Assembly: GCF_019689535.1 (NCBI RefSeq)
Contig: NZ_JADGHH010000005.1
Location: forward strand, 1 to 40,266
Direction of reading: 5' to 3'
DNA: 40,266 nucleotides
DNA from: Pigmentiphaga sp.
GTDB taxonomy: Bacteria > Pseudomonadota > Gammaproteobacteria > Burkholderiales > Burkholderiaceae_B
Below the pieces are notes generated by a model, which ran no database searches, was not told the origin of the DNA, and was given only the letters and a program-made list of their open reading frames with translations. Shown piece by piece: positions 10,115 to 19,074 of this stretch (position 1 is the first letter of the stretch; each line of letters opens with the position of its first letter). Position numbers and translations under genes: made by a program.

Positions 10115-11147
10115 TGCGCTTTCTCAGCCATTGACCAAACAGGCCGTTCCTGCCGGCGAGCACCACCAGCACCAGGACCGGCCCCATAATGAACATCCAG
10201 TGTTCGGTCCAGGCCGACAGCGCCTGCTCCAGACCGAGGAATACCGCTGCGCCGGCGATGGGCCCAAGCAGCGTGCCCACTCCTCCAAGGATGACGATGG
10301 CCATTAACTCGCCCGATTTGGTCCACGATGCCATGTCGGGAGTGACCAGTTCGGCGTAATTGGCCCACAAAATGCCAGCCATGCCAGTACCCACGGCTGA
10401 GATCACAAACGCGGTGAGCCGATAGGGAATGGGGGCGGCCCCGAGGTTTACCGCGCGGCGCTCGCTTTGGCGCAAAGCCTGGAGCACCATGCCGAAACGC
10501 GAGTCGACCAGCCTGATGCAAAAGAACGTCCATGCTGCCAACAGCACGAGGCATAGGTAATAGAAACTGACCGGCTCATTCAGGTCTATGCCGGGCAGCT
10601 CGCTTCGCCGAGACAGCATCAGGCCATCGTCCCCGCCATATACCTGCAACGAGACAAGTATGAAGTACACCATCTGGCTAAAAGCCAAGGTGATCATGAT
10701 GAACTGCACGCCGCTGGTGCGAAGAGCCAGGTATCCCACGACCACCCCCAGCAAGGCGCAGCACGCCAGCGCAAGCGGCCACAGCACCAAGGCCGAGGTT
10801 GTGCCCGGCCAGCCGAACAGCGGACCCGCCTCCACCGCGTGGAAAGTGACAATGGCTACCACGTAGCCGCCCAGGCCAAAGAACATGGCATGCCCGAAAC
10901 TGACCAAGGCGCCATAGCCCAGCACCAAATCCAGGCTCACTGCTGCCAGGCCGTATATGACGAACCGGGTCATGGCGCTGACTAGGTAAGGAGTGTCCGT
11001 GACATGGGAGGCCACCGGCACCAAGGCCAGGAGGAACAAGCCCATCCAGCCGAACAGCGTACGGCGGCTCCACTGCGTGAACACTCTCTCCAAACCGGGT
11101 CCGGAACGGCCCGAGTCCGGCGTTGCGATATCGATCGTTCGATTCAT
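10095..11147 (-). CDS. Branched-chain amino acid-type ABC transporter permease (LivM-type)
   Basis: Multi-span hydrophobic protein, GYGALVSFGHAMFFGLGGYVVAI, ANYAELVTPDMASWTKSGELMAIVILGGVGTLLGPIAGA. Start at MNRTIDIATPD. Confidence 0.93.
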   Translation of the reverse strand: MNRTIDIATPDSGRSGPGLERVFTQWSRRTLFGWMGLFLLALVPVASHVTDTPYLVSAMTRFVIYGLAAVSLDLVLGYGALVSFGHAMFFGLGGYVVAIVTFHAVEAGPLFGWPGTTSALVLWPLALACCALLGVVVGYLALRTSGVQFIMITLAFSQMVYFILVSLQVYGGDDGLMLSRRSELPGIDLNEPVSFYYLCLVLLAAWTFFCIRLVDSRFGMVLQALRQSERRAVNLGAAPIPYRLTAFVISAVGTGMAGILWANYAELVTPDMASWTKSGELMAIVILGGVGTLLGPIAGAAVFLGLEQALSAWTEHWMFIMGPVLVLVVLAGRNGLFGQWLRKRNGQARQ

Positions 11148-12049
11148 CCCAAGAGCCCCCTCGGCCGAAAAATCAAGACCATCGCCATCAGCACATAGAC
11201 GCTGGCAGACACCAATCCTGCCGCCAGCATGTCGGCAACTTCCGGCGGCAGCATGGCTTGCAGGATTTGCGGAAAATAAGCTCGTCCCAGGCTGTCTACC
11301 ATCCCCACCAGCAGCGCGCCCGCCAGCGCACCACGCACTGAACCGACGCCACCGATCACGATCACCACGAAGGTCGTGATCAGCACGCGCTCGCCCATGC
11401 CTATCTCCACCGCCAGGAGCGGCGCTGCCATGACGCCCGCCAGGCCGCAAAGCAGCGCCCCGAGGCTGAACACCACGGTGTAAAGCCGCTGGATGTCGAC
11501 GCCGAGTGCAGCCACCATCTCGCGATCGTCCGCTCCCGCGCGCACCAGCATGCCGACCCGGGTCCGATTGATGAGAAACCACAGCCCGAGCGCCACGAGC
11601 GCGCCAACCGCGATGAATGCCAGGCGCATGATCGGATACTCGAATCCTGGCCCGAGCGTCACGGTTCCTTGGAGAAAGGCAGGGATCTCCACCATCGGGG
11701 GCTGCCGCCCGAACACCATGCTGACCGCTTCGTTGGTGAACAGAATGAGGCCGAACGTCGCGAGCACCTGGTATAGGTGATCTCGCTGGTAGAGACGCCG
11801 GATCACGGCGAATTCGACCAACAGTCCGTAGAGCGCCGCGCCGGCCAACGCAGCCGCAGCGGCGGCCCCGAACGAGTTGGTCTGGCCGAGCGCGAAAGCG
11901 CCGCAGTAGGCCCCCACCATGTAGAACGACCCATGCGTGAGGTTGATGACCCCCATGATGCCAAAGATGAGGGTCAGCCCCGACGCCAGCATGAAAAGCA
12001 TGGCGCCGTACTGCAGGCCGTTAAGCAGCTGTTCGATGAGCAGCGCCAT
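11144..12049 (-). CDS. Branched-chain amino acid-type ABC transporter permease (LivH-type)
   Basis: LLNGLQYGAMLFMLASGLTLIFGIMGVINLTHGSFYMVGAY. Start at MALLIEQ or upstream GTG at 12064. Confidence 0.95.
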   Translation of the reverse strand: MALLIEQLLNGLQYGAMLFMLASGLTLIFGIMGVINLTHGSFYMVGAYCGAFALGQTNSFGAAAAAALAGAALYGLLVEFAVIRRLYQRDHLYQVLATFGLILFTNEAVSMVFGRQPPMVEIPAFLQGTVTLGPGFEYPIMRLAFIAVGALVALGLWFLINRTRVGMLVRAGADDREMVAALGVDIQRLYTVVFSLGALLCGLAGVMAAPLLAVEIGMGERVLITTFVVIVIGGVGSVRGALAGALLVGMVDSLGRAYFPQILQAMLPPEVADMLAAGLVSASVYVLMAMVLIFRPRGLLG

Positions 12050-12051
12050 GA

Positions 12052-13218
12052 TCAGAGCTTGCACTGATCGGCGTAAGCGTCTTTGTCGTCGCTCACCACC
12101 TTGCGGACGACCTTGGGCACGAACTCATTGCCGCTGCGCTCGACCCGCATGAGGTAGTAGTCCTGGATCGGATGTTGGTTGTGGTTGAAGCGGAACTTGC
12201 CTCGCAGCGTCGGGAACTCCGCCTTGAGCATCGCAGCGCGGAATGCTTCCCCCTGGGACAGGTCACCGCCGACTGCCTTCAATGCCGAAGCAATCAGCAA
12301 GGCTGTGTCGTAAGCCTGCATCGCATAGTCGGTGGGCTTGCGGCCGAAGGTCTCGGTAAACGCTTTTACGAAGGCGCGGCTCTGCAGATTGTCCATTTCG
12401 GTCGACCACATGCCCACGATGTAAAAGCCTTCAGCGGAGGGGCCGGTTGCCGCCAGCATGCGTCCATCCATGGAGAAGGCAGGCATCAGCATCGGAACGA
12501 CCTTGTTCAGCCCCGAGTTGGCGTACTGCTTCGCGAAATTGATGCCCGAACCGCCCGGGTGGAACTGGTAGACGGCATCCGGCGCGAGTGAGCGGACGCG
12601 TGCCATCTCCACCGAGAAATCCGATTGGTCGAGCTTGGTATAGATTTCGGCGATGACTTCGCCCTTGTAGGTGCGCTTGAATCCGGCCATGGCATCGCGC
12701 CCCGCCTGGTAATTGGGCGCCAGCAGGACGACGCGCTTGTACCCGAGCTCGTTCGCGGCATGGCCGCCGGCGGAGTGATATGCATCGTTCTGGTAAGACG
12801 CGACGAAGTAATTCTTGTCGCATTTTTCCCCGGCAAACGTAGACGGCCCGGGATTCAAGCTCACGTAGAAAGCGCCTTCGCGCAACACGCCCGGCGCCAC
12901 GGCGGCCAGCACGTTCGAGAAGTTCACGCCCGTAAAGAGCTTGATTCCCGATTGCAACATGCGGTCCGCGGCCTGCTTCGCATTGGCAGGCTTGAGAGCG
13001 TCGTCCTCGATCACCAGCTCCACGGGCACGCCGCCCAACTTACCGCCGCCTTGCCTGATCGCGAGGCTAAAGCCGTCGCGTTCGTCCTCCCCGATATAGC
13101 CTGCTGGCGTAGAGAGGGTCGTGATGAATCCTATCTTGACCGGCGCTTGAGCCTGAGCGACGCCGGTACCTGCAACGAGAAGCGCGCAGAGCACGCCCCG
13201 GATCCTAGTCGAGATCAT
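12052..13218 (-). CDS. ABC transporter substrate-binding protein (LivJ/Peripla_BP_6 type)
   Basis: Signal peptide MISTRIRGVLCALLVAGTGVAQAQA, then VKIGFITTLSTPAGYIGEDERDGFSLAI. Confidence 0.93.
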   Translation of the reverse strand: MISTRIRGVLCALLVAGTGVAQAQAPVKIGFITTLSTPAGYIGEDERDGFSLAIRQGGGKLGGVPVELVIEDDALKPANAKQAADRMLQSGIKLFTGVNFSNVLAAVAPGVLREGAFYVSLNPGPSTFAGEKCDKNYFVASYQNDAYHSAGGHAANELGYKRVVLLAPNYQAGRDAMAGFKRTYKGEVIAEIYTKLDQSDFSVEMARVRSLAPDAVYQFHPGGSGINFAKQYANSGLNKVVPMLMPAFSMDGRMLAATGPSAEGFYIVGMWSTEMDNLQSRAFVKAFTETFGRKPTDYAMQAYDTALLIASALKAVGGDLSQGEAFRAAMLKAEFPTLRGKFRFNHNQHPIQDYYLMRVERSGNEFVPKVVRKVVSDDKDAYADQCKL

Positions 13219-13318
13219 ATGGTCGTTCCCCAAGGATGTACCGCAACTACTGGAAAGCCCGCAACGAGGCGGAATCGAGCCGACATGCAGTACGCGCCGG
13301 CCCGGCGTGAAAGCCCGG

Positions 13319-14230
13319 CTAGACGGCTACCACCGGATGACGCAGGGTGCCGATCTTCTCCACCGTGGCCTCGACTACGTCGCCCGGCCACAGCCACTCT
13401 TGCGGGTTGCGGCCGGCGCCCACTCCCTCGGGCGTACCCGTCGCAATGATGTCGCCGGCTTCGAGTGTCATCGCCGCGCTGATATCCGCGATGAGATGCG
13501 GCACCTTGAACAGCATGTGGCGAGTGTTCGAGCTCTGCTTGGTCACGCCATTGACCGTGAGCGAGAGGTCGAGGACGTGCGGATCGGGAATTTCGTCGGC
13601 TGTGACGATGCAGGGGCCGAACGGTCCGTAGGTGTCCTGCCCTTTCGAATAGATCCACTGCCCGGCGCGTCGGCAGTCGCGCGCACTGATGTCAATCATG
13701 ACGCTATAGCCAAAGACGTAATTGAGTGCGTCCGCCTCAGCCACGCGCTGCGCGCGCCGGCCCATGATCACGGCGAGCTCGACCTCCCAATCCAATTGCT
13801 GGGTGATCTTGGCGTTGTGCTCGATGGCCTCGCCCGGCCCGATCACGCTGGTGGGCGGCTTGGAAAAAATGACCGGCTTGGTGGGAAGATCTTTTGAGGT
13901 GTCGAGCGAACGGCTGGACTCTTCCACGTGCTCGACGTAATTGAGGCCGATGCCGAATATGTTCTTGCGGGGACGCGGAATCGGCGCCAGCAGGCGAACG
14001 TTTTCGAGCGGGATCGAGGTCCCGACCGGCCACTTGCCCTCGTACGACTTCAACAGCCCGGTGGCCGCATTCACCGCATCGGGCCCGAGATCGATGAAGG
14101 CCAGCATGTCGCCAGGCAGCGGCACGCCGGCTGCCGAACCCAAGCGTTCCAGGTCGATCACGCGATCGCCCACCACGGCACCTAATTTGGCTGCTTCGGC
14201 AACGGCGGTGCGATAAGTCACAAGACGCAT
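13319..14230 (-). CDS. FAH family hydrolase (candidate maleyl-/fumarylpyruvate hydrolase)
   Basis: MRLVTYRT...; NIFGIGLNYVEHVEE, DWEVELAVIMGRRAQRV, GDIIATGTPEGVG. Start trimmed from 14440. Confidence 0.92.
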   Translation of the reverse strand: MRLVTYRTAVAEAAKLGAVVGDRVIDLERLGSAAGVPLPGDMLAFIDLGPDAVNAATGLLKSYEGKWPVGTSIPLENVRLLAPIPRPRKNIFGIGLNYVEHVEESSRSLDTSKDLPTKPVIFSKPPTSVIGPGEAIEHNAKITQQLDWEVELAVIMGRRAQRVAEADALNYVFGYSVMIDISARDCRRAGQWIYSKGQDTYGPFGPCIVTADEIPDPHVLDLSLTVNGVTKQSSNTRHMLFKVPHLIADISAAMTLEAGDIIATGTPEGVGAGRNPQEWLWPGDVVEATVEKIGTLRHPVVAV

Positions 14231-14337
14231 TTTTTCTACTCCGTAGGTCGCACGAGGCGACAAGAATCCCTGCGGACCGAAGCCCGCGATATACGACATG
14301 CGGTTGAAAGAAAGCGGGCCGCGCCCGCGAGGAAAGA

Positions 14338-15471
14338 CTAGGCGACTATCGGTTGATGGCCGTCGTTGTCGACCAGGGCCTCTTCCCAATAAAGCCGGAG
14401 CGCGTGCATGACCGGCAAATCGTTGAAACAGAACAGGCACGCATCCTCGCTTTCGGACGCATTGGCATGCTCATGGAAGGCCCAGGAGGGCACGCAGAAG
14501 ATGTCCCGCTCTTCCCAGTCGAAGCGCCGCCCGTTGATGACGGAGTACCCCTTGCCCTTGGCAACCTGGTAGATGAAGCTGCCGGTATGGCGATGAGCCT
14601 TGGTTTTCTCGCCCGGCCGCAACATTTGCATGCTGGCGCCGATGGTGGACATGACCGGTCCGCCCGTGGCGGGATTCACGTAGTTCATGATCACCCCGTC
14701 GTACGGGCTGCCTGCCGTGGTGGCCGCGTAGCGGCGCAAGGCCTCGTAGGTAGGCTCCCACTCGTACTTGAACAGCGGCGAATACGGCTTGCTCCAGCTG
14801 TCGCCATAGGGACGGAGCCCGGCACCGCCCCACGACGCCGTGGAATCGTTCACCGGGAAAGTCACGGCCTGGTGCAGATCGGGATGGACGGCGTAAAAGC
14901 CCGCCTCCAGGGCATTGACGAGGGGAATGTCCAGGCCGTCTTGCCAGATGCAGGGCGTACCGTCTTCGCTGACCCCGTGTTCATGCCAGGTGCCGTTAGG
15001 CGTCAATACGAAATCGTTGGCGCCCAGGGTCATCTTGTGGCCATCGACGATGGTGTAGGCGCCGCGGCCTTCCATGATGAACCGCAGGGCACTGGAGGAA
15101 TGGCGATGCGCCGTCGCGACCTCCCCGGGATGCATGACCTGCAGGCCAGAATAGAGCCAGCCGACCGCCGCCGACACTTCGCGGCGTCCCGGATTATTCA
15201 AGTAGATCACGCGCCGCCCGGCCTGCTCGGGCTTGACGAGGTCCACCGAACGCAGGACGTGCTCCCTCAGGTCTTTATATCGCCAGAGCACCGGCACCGA
15301 ATCCGATTGCGGCTGCCACGGCTCGATTTTGTTCGCGACCGTCCAAAGCGCGCCGGTTTCGAACTTGGCCAGTTCCTCGTAGTACGACACCAGCTCCGGC
15401 GTGTCGCTCACATTCGCTCGGCCGAGCACCTCTTCTCGATAGGCATCGTAGCGAGCCATGCTCCACTCCAT
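14338..15471 (-). CDS. Bicupin gentisate 1,2-dioxygenase-like protein
   Basis: Two cupin domains, each with metal-binding His pattern (HRHSSSALRFIMEGRGAYTIVDG; HRHTGSFIYQVAKGKGYSVINGRRFDWEERDIFCVPSWAFHEH). Confidence 0.88.
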   Translation of the reverse strand: MEWSMARYDAYREEVLGRANVSDTPELVSYYEELAKFETGALWTVANKIEPWQPQSDSVPVLWRYKDLREHVLRSVDLVKPEQAGRRVIYLNNPGRREVSAAVGWLYSGLQVMHPGEVATAHRHSSSALRFIMEGRGAYTIVDGHKMTLGANDFVLTPNGTWHEHGVSEDGTPCIWQDGLDIPLVNALEAGFYAVHPDLHQAVTFPVNDSTASWGGAGLRPYGDSWSKPYSPLFKYEWEPTYEALRRYAATTAGSPYDGVIMNYVNPATGGPVMSTIGASMQMLRPGEKTKAHRHTGSFIYQVAKGKGYSVINGRRFDWEERDIFCVPSWAFHEHANASESEDACLFCFNDLPVMHALRLYWEEALVDNDGHQPIVA

Positions 15472-15678
15472 CTTTTATAAAACATATTATCTTTTCGAAA
15501 TACTATCGCCGGCCCGGATCGTCCACAAGCAGTTTTGACCTAGGGTTTACCAGGGGCCATGCTCGCTTCCCCATTCAGTTGTTTCTCATCGGGAAATAAC
15601 AAGTTTGCGCCCCGAGGATGTCCAAATGGCCCGCCGCTGCCTACCATTTCGCCATCGAACAGGCAGACAGGAATCATC

Positions 15679-16596
15679 ATGCTGGATATCGTTCCCACCG
15701 GAAAAATACTTGGCGCAGACGTACTCGGGCTGGACCTCTCCCGCCCGTTGTCCGACGAAGACTTCGCAGCGCTGCTGGAAGCGCTCGGCCGGCACGGCGT
15801 GCTGCGCTTCCCGCGGCAATCCATCACGCCGGCGCACTTGCGGGATTTCTCGGCGCGTTTCGGCGGCCTCCAGCGCACCGTCTCGGATGCGAACGAGCCG
15901 GGCATCCCTGAAGTGAGCATTCTTTCCAATATCGTCGAGAACGGGAAACCGATAGGCATTGCCGACGCCGGGCAGGACTGGCATACCGACATGTCGTACA
16001 ACGCGACCGTCGGCTTCGTGAACGTCTTGTACGCGATCAAGGTGCCGCGCCGGGACGGCCGCGCGCTGGGATCCACTAGCTTCGCGAACATGCACGCCGC
16101 CTACGACGACCTGCCCGAAGACCTCAAGCAGCTGCTCGCCAACGCCACCGCCACCCACGACTTCAACAAGTTCTGGGAGAACATGCGTTCGCGCCCGGGC
16201 AGCACGCGGCCGCCCCTCACCCCTGAGCAACGCGCCAAGCGCCCGCCCTCCACGCATCCGGTGTTCCTGGACCACCCCATTACCGGCCGCAAGGTCTTGT
16301 ACTGCAATCCGGGCTACGCCATCCGCATCAACGAACTCGACGCGCAGCAAAGCGACGAAGTGCTCGAACGGCTGTTCGCCCACCAGTTGCAGCCCAAGTA
16401 CCAATACACGCACGAGTGGACCGAAGGCGATGTATTGATGTGGGACCACATCGGCACGCTGCACGCTGCCTGGCCCGACTACTTGCCGCACGAACATCGC
16501 CTGATCAAGCGCTGCCAGGTGCTGGCTGACCGCATTTGCGATCCGTCATTCCTGCCGGCTGCACTCCGACCGGCGCGCGACGCTGCCCAACACTGA
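15679..16596 (+). CDS. TauD/TfdA family Fe(II)/2-oxoglutarate-dependent dioxygenase
   Basis: Metal motif WHTDMSYN; LWDHIGTLHAA-type C-terminal His (VLMWDHIGTLHAAWPDY). Start trimmed to MLDIVPTGKILGADV. Confidence 0.93.
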   Translation: MLDIVPTGKILGADVLGLDLSRPLSDEDFAALLEALGRHGVLRFPRQSITPAHLRDFSARFGGLQRTVSDANEPGIPEVSILSNIVENGKPIGIADAGQDWHTDMSYNATVGFVNVLYAIKVPRRDGRALGSTSFANMHAAYDDLPEDLKQLLANATATHDFNKFWENMRSRPGSTRPPLTPEQRAKRPPSTHPVFLDHPITGRKVLYCNPGYAIRINELDAQQSDEVLERLFAHQLQPKYQYTHEWTEGDVLMWDHIGTLHAAWPDYLPHEHRLIKRCQVLADRICDPSFLPAALRPARDAAQH

Positions 16597-16603
16597 GCGC
16601 GCC

Positions 16604-17782
16604 ATGGGTTTCTTCGACCGGAACATCGCCCGCGCCCAATCCATCGATGACCTGCGCGAGGCGGCGCGCCGCCGCCTGCCCCGGCTGGTCTTCGATTTCT
16701 TCGACGGCGGCGCGGAGAACGAGCTCACCCTGAACGACAATCGCCGTGCCTTCGAGCGCGTGCGATTGTTGCCGCGCACCCTGGTGAACGTCGCCGAGGT
16801 CCAGACCCGGTGCACCGCCTTGGGGGCGCCGGCCGGCTTTCCGCTGGCCATCGCGCCCACCGGGGGCGTAGGCTACGGACGGCACGGCGGCGACCTGGCC
16901 ATTGCCAAGGCAGCGGCACAGTTCGGCATCCCCTATACGCTCTCGACCAGCGCCACCGCTTCCATCGAAGAAGTGGCGCGCATCGCGCCCGGCCGCCTCT
17001 GGTTCCAGGCCTATGTGCTGAAGAACCAGGACTTTTTCCATTCGCTGATCGAGCGGGCGCGCGCCGCCGATTACGAAGCCCTGGTCATCACCGTCGACCT
17101 GCCCGTTGGCGGCAAACGCGAACGCGACGTTCGCAACGGATTCCGCACGCCGTTCCGGCTTACCTACCGCAGCTTCGGCGACGTTGCAATGCATCCTCGC
17201 TGGGCGTTTTCGCTGCTGCGGCACGGCATGCCGGTAAACAAGAACCTGATCGGCCTGCAGCGCGACGTCACGACAGTCGCTGGCCTGGCCTCGGCCGTGG
17301 GCCGCAACTACGACCCGTCGTTCGATTGGGACCGCCTGGCCCAGGTTCGCGACCGATGGCCACGCAAGCTCATCGTCAAGGGCGTGCTGCGGCCGGACGA
17401 CGCCGAGAAGCTGGTGCAGCTCGGCGCCGATGCCGTGGTGGTCTCCAACCATGGCGGGCGCCAGCTGGATGGCGCATGCGCCACGCTCGATGCGCTGCCC
17501 GGCGTCGTCCGGGCAGTGGCAGGCCGCATCCCGGTGTGGCTCGATGGCGGCGTGCGGCGCGGCGTGGACATTCTCAAGGCCCGGGCACTGGGTGCCGAGG
17601 GGGTATTGGTCGGCCGGGCCACGCTATACGGCGCGGTGGCCGGCGGTGACGCCGGCGCGCACCGGGCCTTGCAGATACTGACCGAGGAACTGGTGCGCGC
17701 CATGAAATTGTGCGGGGCCCGGCGCATCGAGGATATCGACGCGAGCCTGTTGGCGCCGCCGCACTTTTCGACGCAGCCGTAA
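16604..17782 (+). CDS. FMN-dependent alpha-hydroxy acid dehydrogenase (lactate/mandelate dehydrogenase family)
   Basis: FDFFDGGAENE, LAIAPTGGVGYGRHGG, VVVSNHGGRQLDGA. Confidence 0.95.
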   Translation: MGFFDRNIARAQSIDDLREAARRRLPRLVFDFFDGGAENELTLNDNRRAFERVRLLPRTLVNVAEVQTRCTALGAPAGFPLAIAPTGGVGYGRHGGDLAIAKAAAQFGIPYTLSTSATASIEEVARIAPGRLWFQAYVLKNQDFFHSLIERARAADYEALVITVDLPVGGKRERDVRNGFRTPFRLTYRSFGDVAMHPRWAFSLLRHGMPVNKNLIGLQRDVTTVAGLASAVGRNYDPSFDWDRLAQVRDRWPRKLIVKGVLRPDDAEKLVQLGADAVVVSNHGGRQLDGACATLDALPGVVRAVAGRIPVWLDGGVRRGVDILKARALGAEGVLVGRATLYGAVAGGDAGAHRALQILTEELVRAMKLCGARRIEDIDASLLAPPHFSTQP

Positions 17783-17809
17783 CGACAAAACCCATCAAGA
17801 GAACCCTCC

Positions 17810-18586
17810 ATGCGCTGGATAAGATTCACCGATAGCCAAGGCACCCATTACGGCCTCGTCGAAGACGACCGGGTCAACCGGGTCGAAGGCTCCCCCTTCG
17901 ACGGATACGTCCGCACGGACGAATGGGTCGATTTCCAAAGCGTGCGACTGGAAGTGCCGGTCATCCCGCGCACCTTCTACTGTGCCGGCCTCAACTACGC
18001 CGAGCATGCCATCGAGGCGGCCCGCAAGCGGGGCGAGGAACCGCAGCTGCCCAAGCAGGCAGACATCGGCTACCGCGCCAATAACGCATTGGTACCGCAC
18101 GGGCACGAGGTGGTCATACCGCCCGACGCGCGGACGATCCACTATGAAGGCGAGCTGGTGGTCGTGATCGGCAAACAAGCCCGGCACCTGACGCCCGACA
18201 ATGCCATGGACTGCGTGCTGGGCTACACCATCGGCAACGACGTGAGCGAACGCAATTGGCAACGCTCGGACCGCACGTTCTGGCGCGCCAAGAATGCCGA
18301 TACGTTCAAGCCCATGGGGCCCTGGATAGAAACCGAGTTCGACCTGCGTGCCGCCCGGACCTGCGTGCGTGTAAACGGCAGGTGCACCACGGAATTCGCG
18401 ACGGCCGCGATGATCTTCGACATCCCGACTTTCCTGTGCGCCATGACGAAGTACCTGACGCTCTACCCAGGGGACGTCGTATGGATGGGCACCGACGGCC
18501 AATCGCCCGACCTGCGGGCGGGCGACGTGGTGGAGGTCGAGATCACGGGACTGGGTACCCTGCGCAACCCCTTCGTCCAAGGATGA
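17810..18586 (+). CDS. FAH family hydrolase
   Basis: FYCAGLNYAEHAIEA, HYEGELVVVIGKQARHL, GDVVWMGTDGQSPDL. Confidence 0.92.
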   Translation: MRWIRFTDSQGTHYGLVEDDRVNRVEGSPFDGYVRTDEWVDFQSVRLEVPVIPRTFYCAGLNYAEHAIEAARKRGEEPQLPKQADIGYRANNALVPHGHEVVIPPDARTIHYEGELVVVIGKQARHLTPDNAMDCVLGYTIGNDVSERNWQRSDRTFWRAKNADTFKPMGPWIETEFDLRAARTCVRVNGRCTTEFATAAMIFDIPTFLCAMTKYLTLYPGDVVWMGTDGQSPDLRAGDVVEVEITGLGTLRNPFVQG

Positions 18587-19017
18587 CCATGACCGATCTC
18601 GAACGCTGGGCCGCCGTGACCGGCTGCCAACAAGCCATCCACGGCTTCTACCTCGCCCTGGACGGCGGCGATTTCGACGCCGTCGCGGCCTGCATGGCCG
18701 AACGAGGCGTCTGGCATCGCCAGGGCCGGGCCCTGCAGGGGCCGGCCGAAGTTCGCCAGGCATTGGCGGATCGCCCTGCCGGGCGCACCACGGCCCATCT
18801 GGTGCAGAACCTCGTCATTGACGTCGAGGCGCCGGACCGTGCCTGTGCGCGCTACATGACGCTGGTCTATCGGGTCGATGCGCCGGCCGCGCCGACTGGC
18901 CCCGTGCCCCTGCCACCGCCCCTGTCCATCACGTTTTATCGCGAACGCCTCTCCCGGGCAGCAGACGGACGCTGGCTGGTGGAAGAAAAGCGTGGACAGC
19001 GCCGCTTCGGAAACTAA
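18583..19017 (+). CDS. Nuclear transport factor 2/SnoaL-like family protein
   Basis: MTMTDLERWAAVTGCQQAIHGFYLALDGGDFDAVAACMAERGVWHRQG; ATGA overlap with the preceding FAH gene. Confidence 0.8.
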   Translation: MTMTDLERWAAVTGCQQAIHGFYLALDGGDFDAVAACMAERGVWHRQGRALQGPAEVRQALADRPAGRTTAHLVQNLVIDVEAPDRACARYMTLVYRVDAPAAPTGPVPLPPPLSITFYRERLSRAADGRWLVEEKRGQRRFGN

Positions 19018-19023
19018 ATAAAA

Positions 19024-19056
19024 AAACTCGTCTTGCCGCACGGGCAAGACGAGTTT
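19024..19056. terminator. Bidirectional intrinsic terminator
   Basis: Perfect 14-bp stem AAACTCGTCTTGCC/GGCAAGACGAGTTT with 5-nt loop, between convergent genes and flanked by A/T runs. Confidence 0.92.
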
Positions 19057-19074
19057 CTGGCAATCACCCCTGCG

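Noticed and set aside
14353-15480. 375-aa plus-strand ORF opposite the bicupin gene
   Set aside because: Antisense shadow; the minus frame has unambiguous cupin motifs.
16505-18763. Minus-strand ORFs 16505-17452 and 17795-18763
   Set aside because: Shadows of the FMN dehydrogenase and FAH genes.
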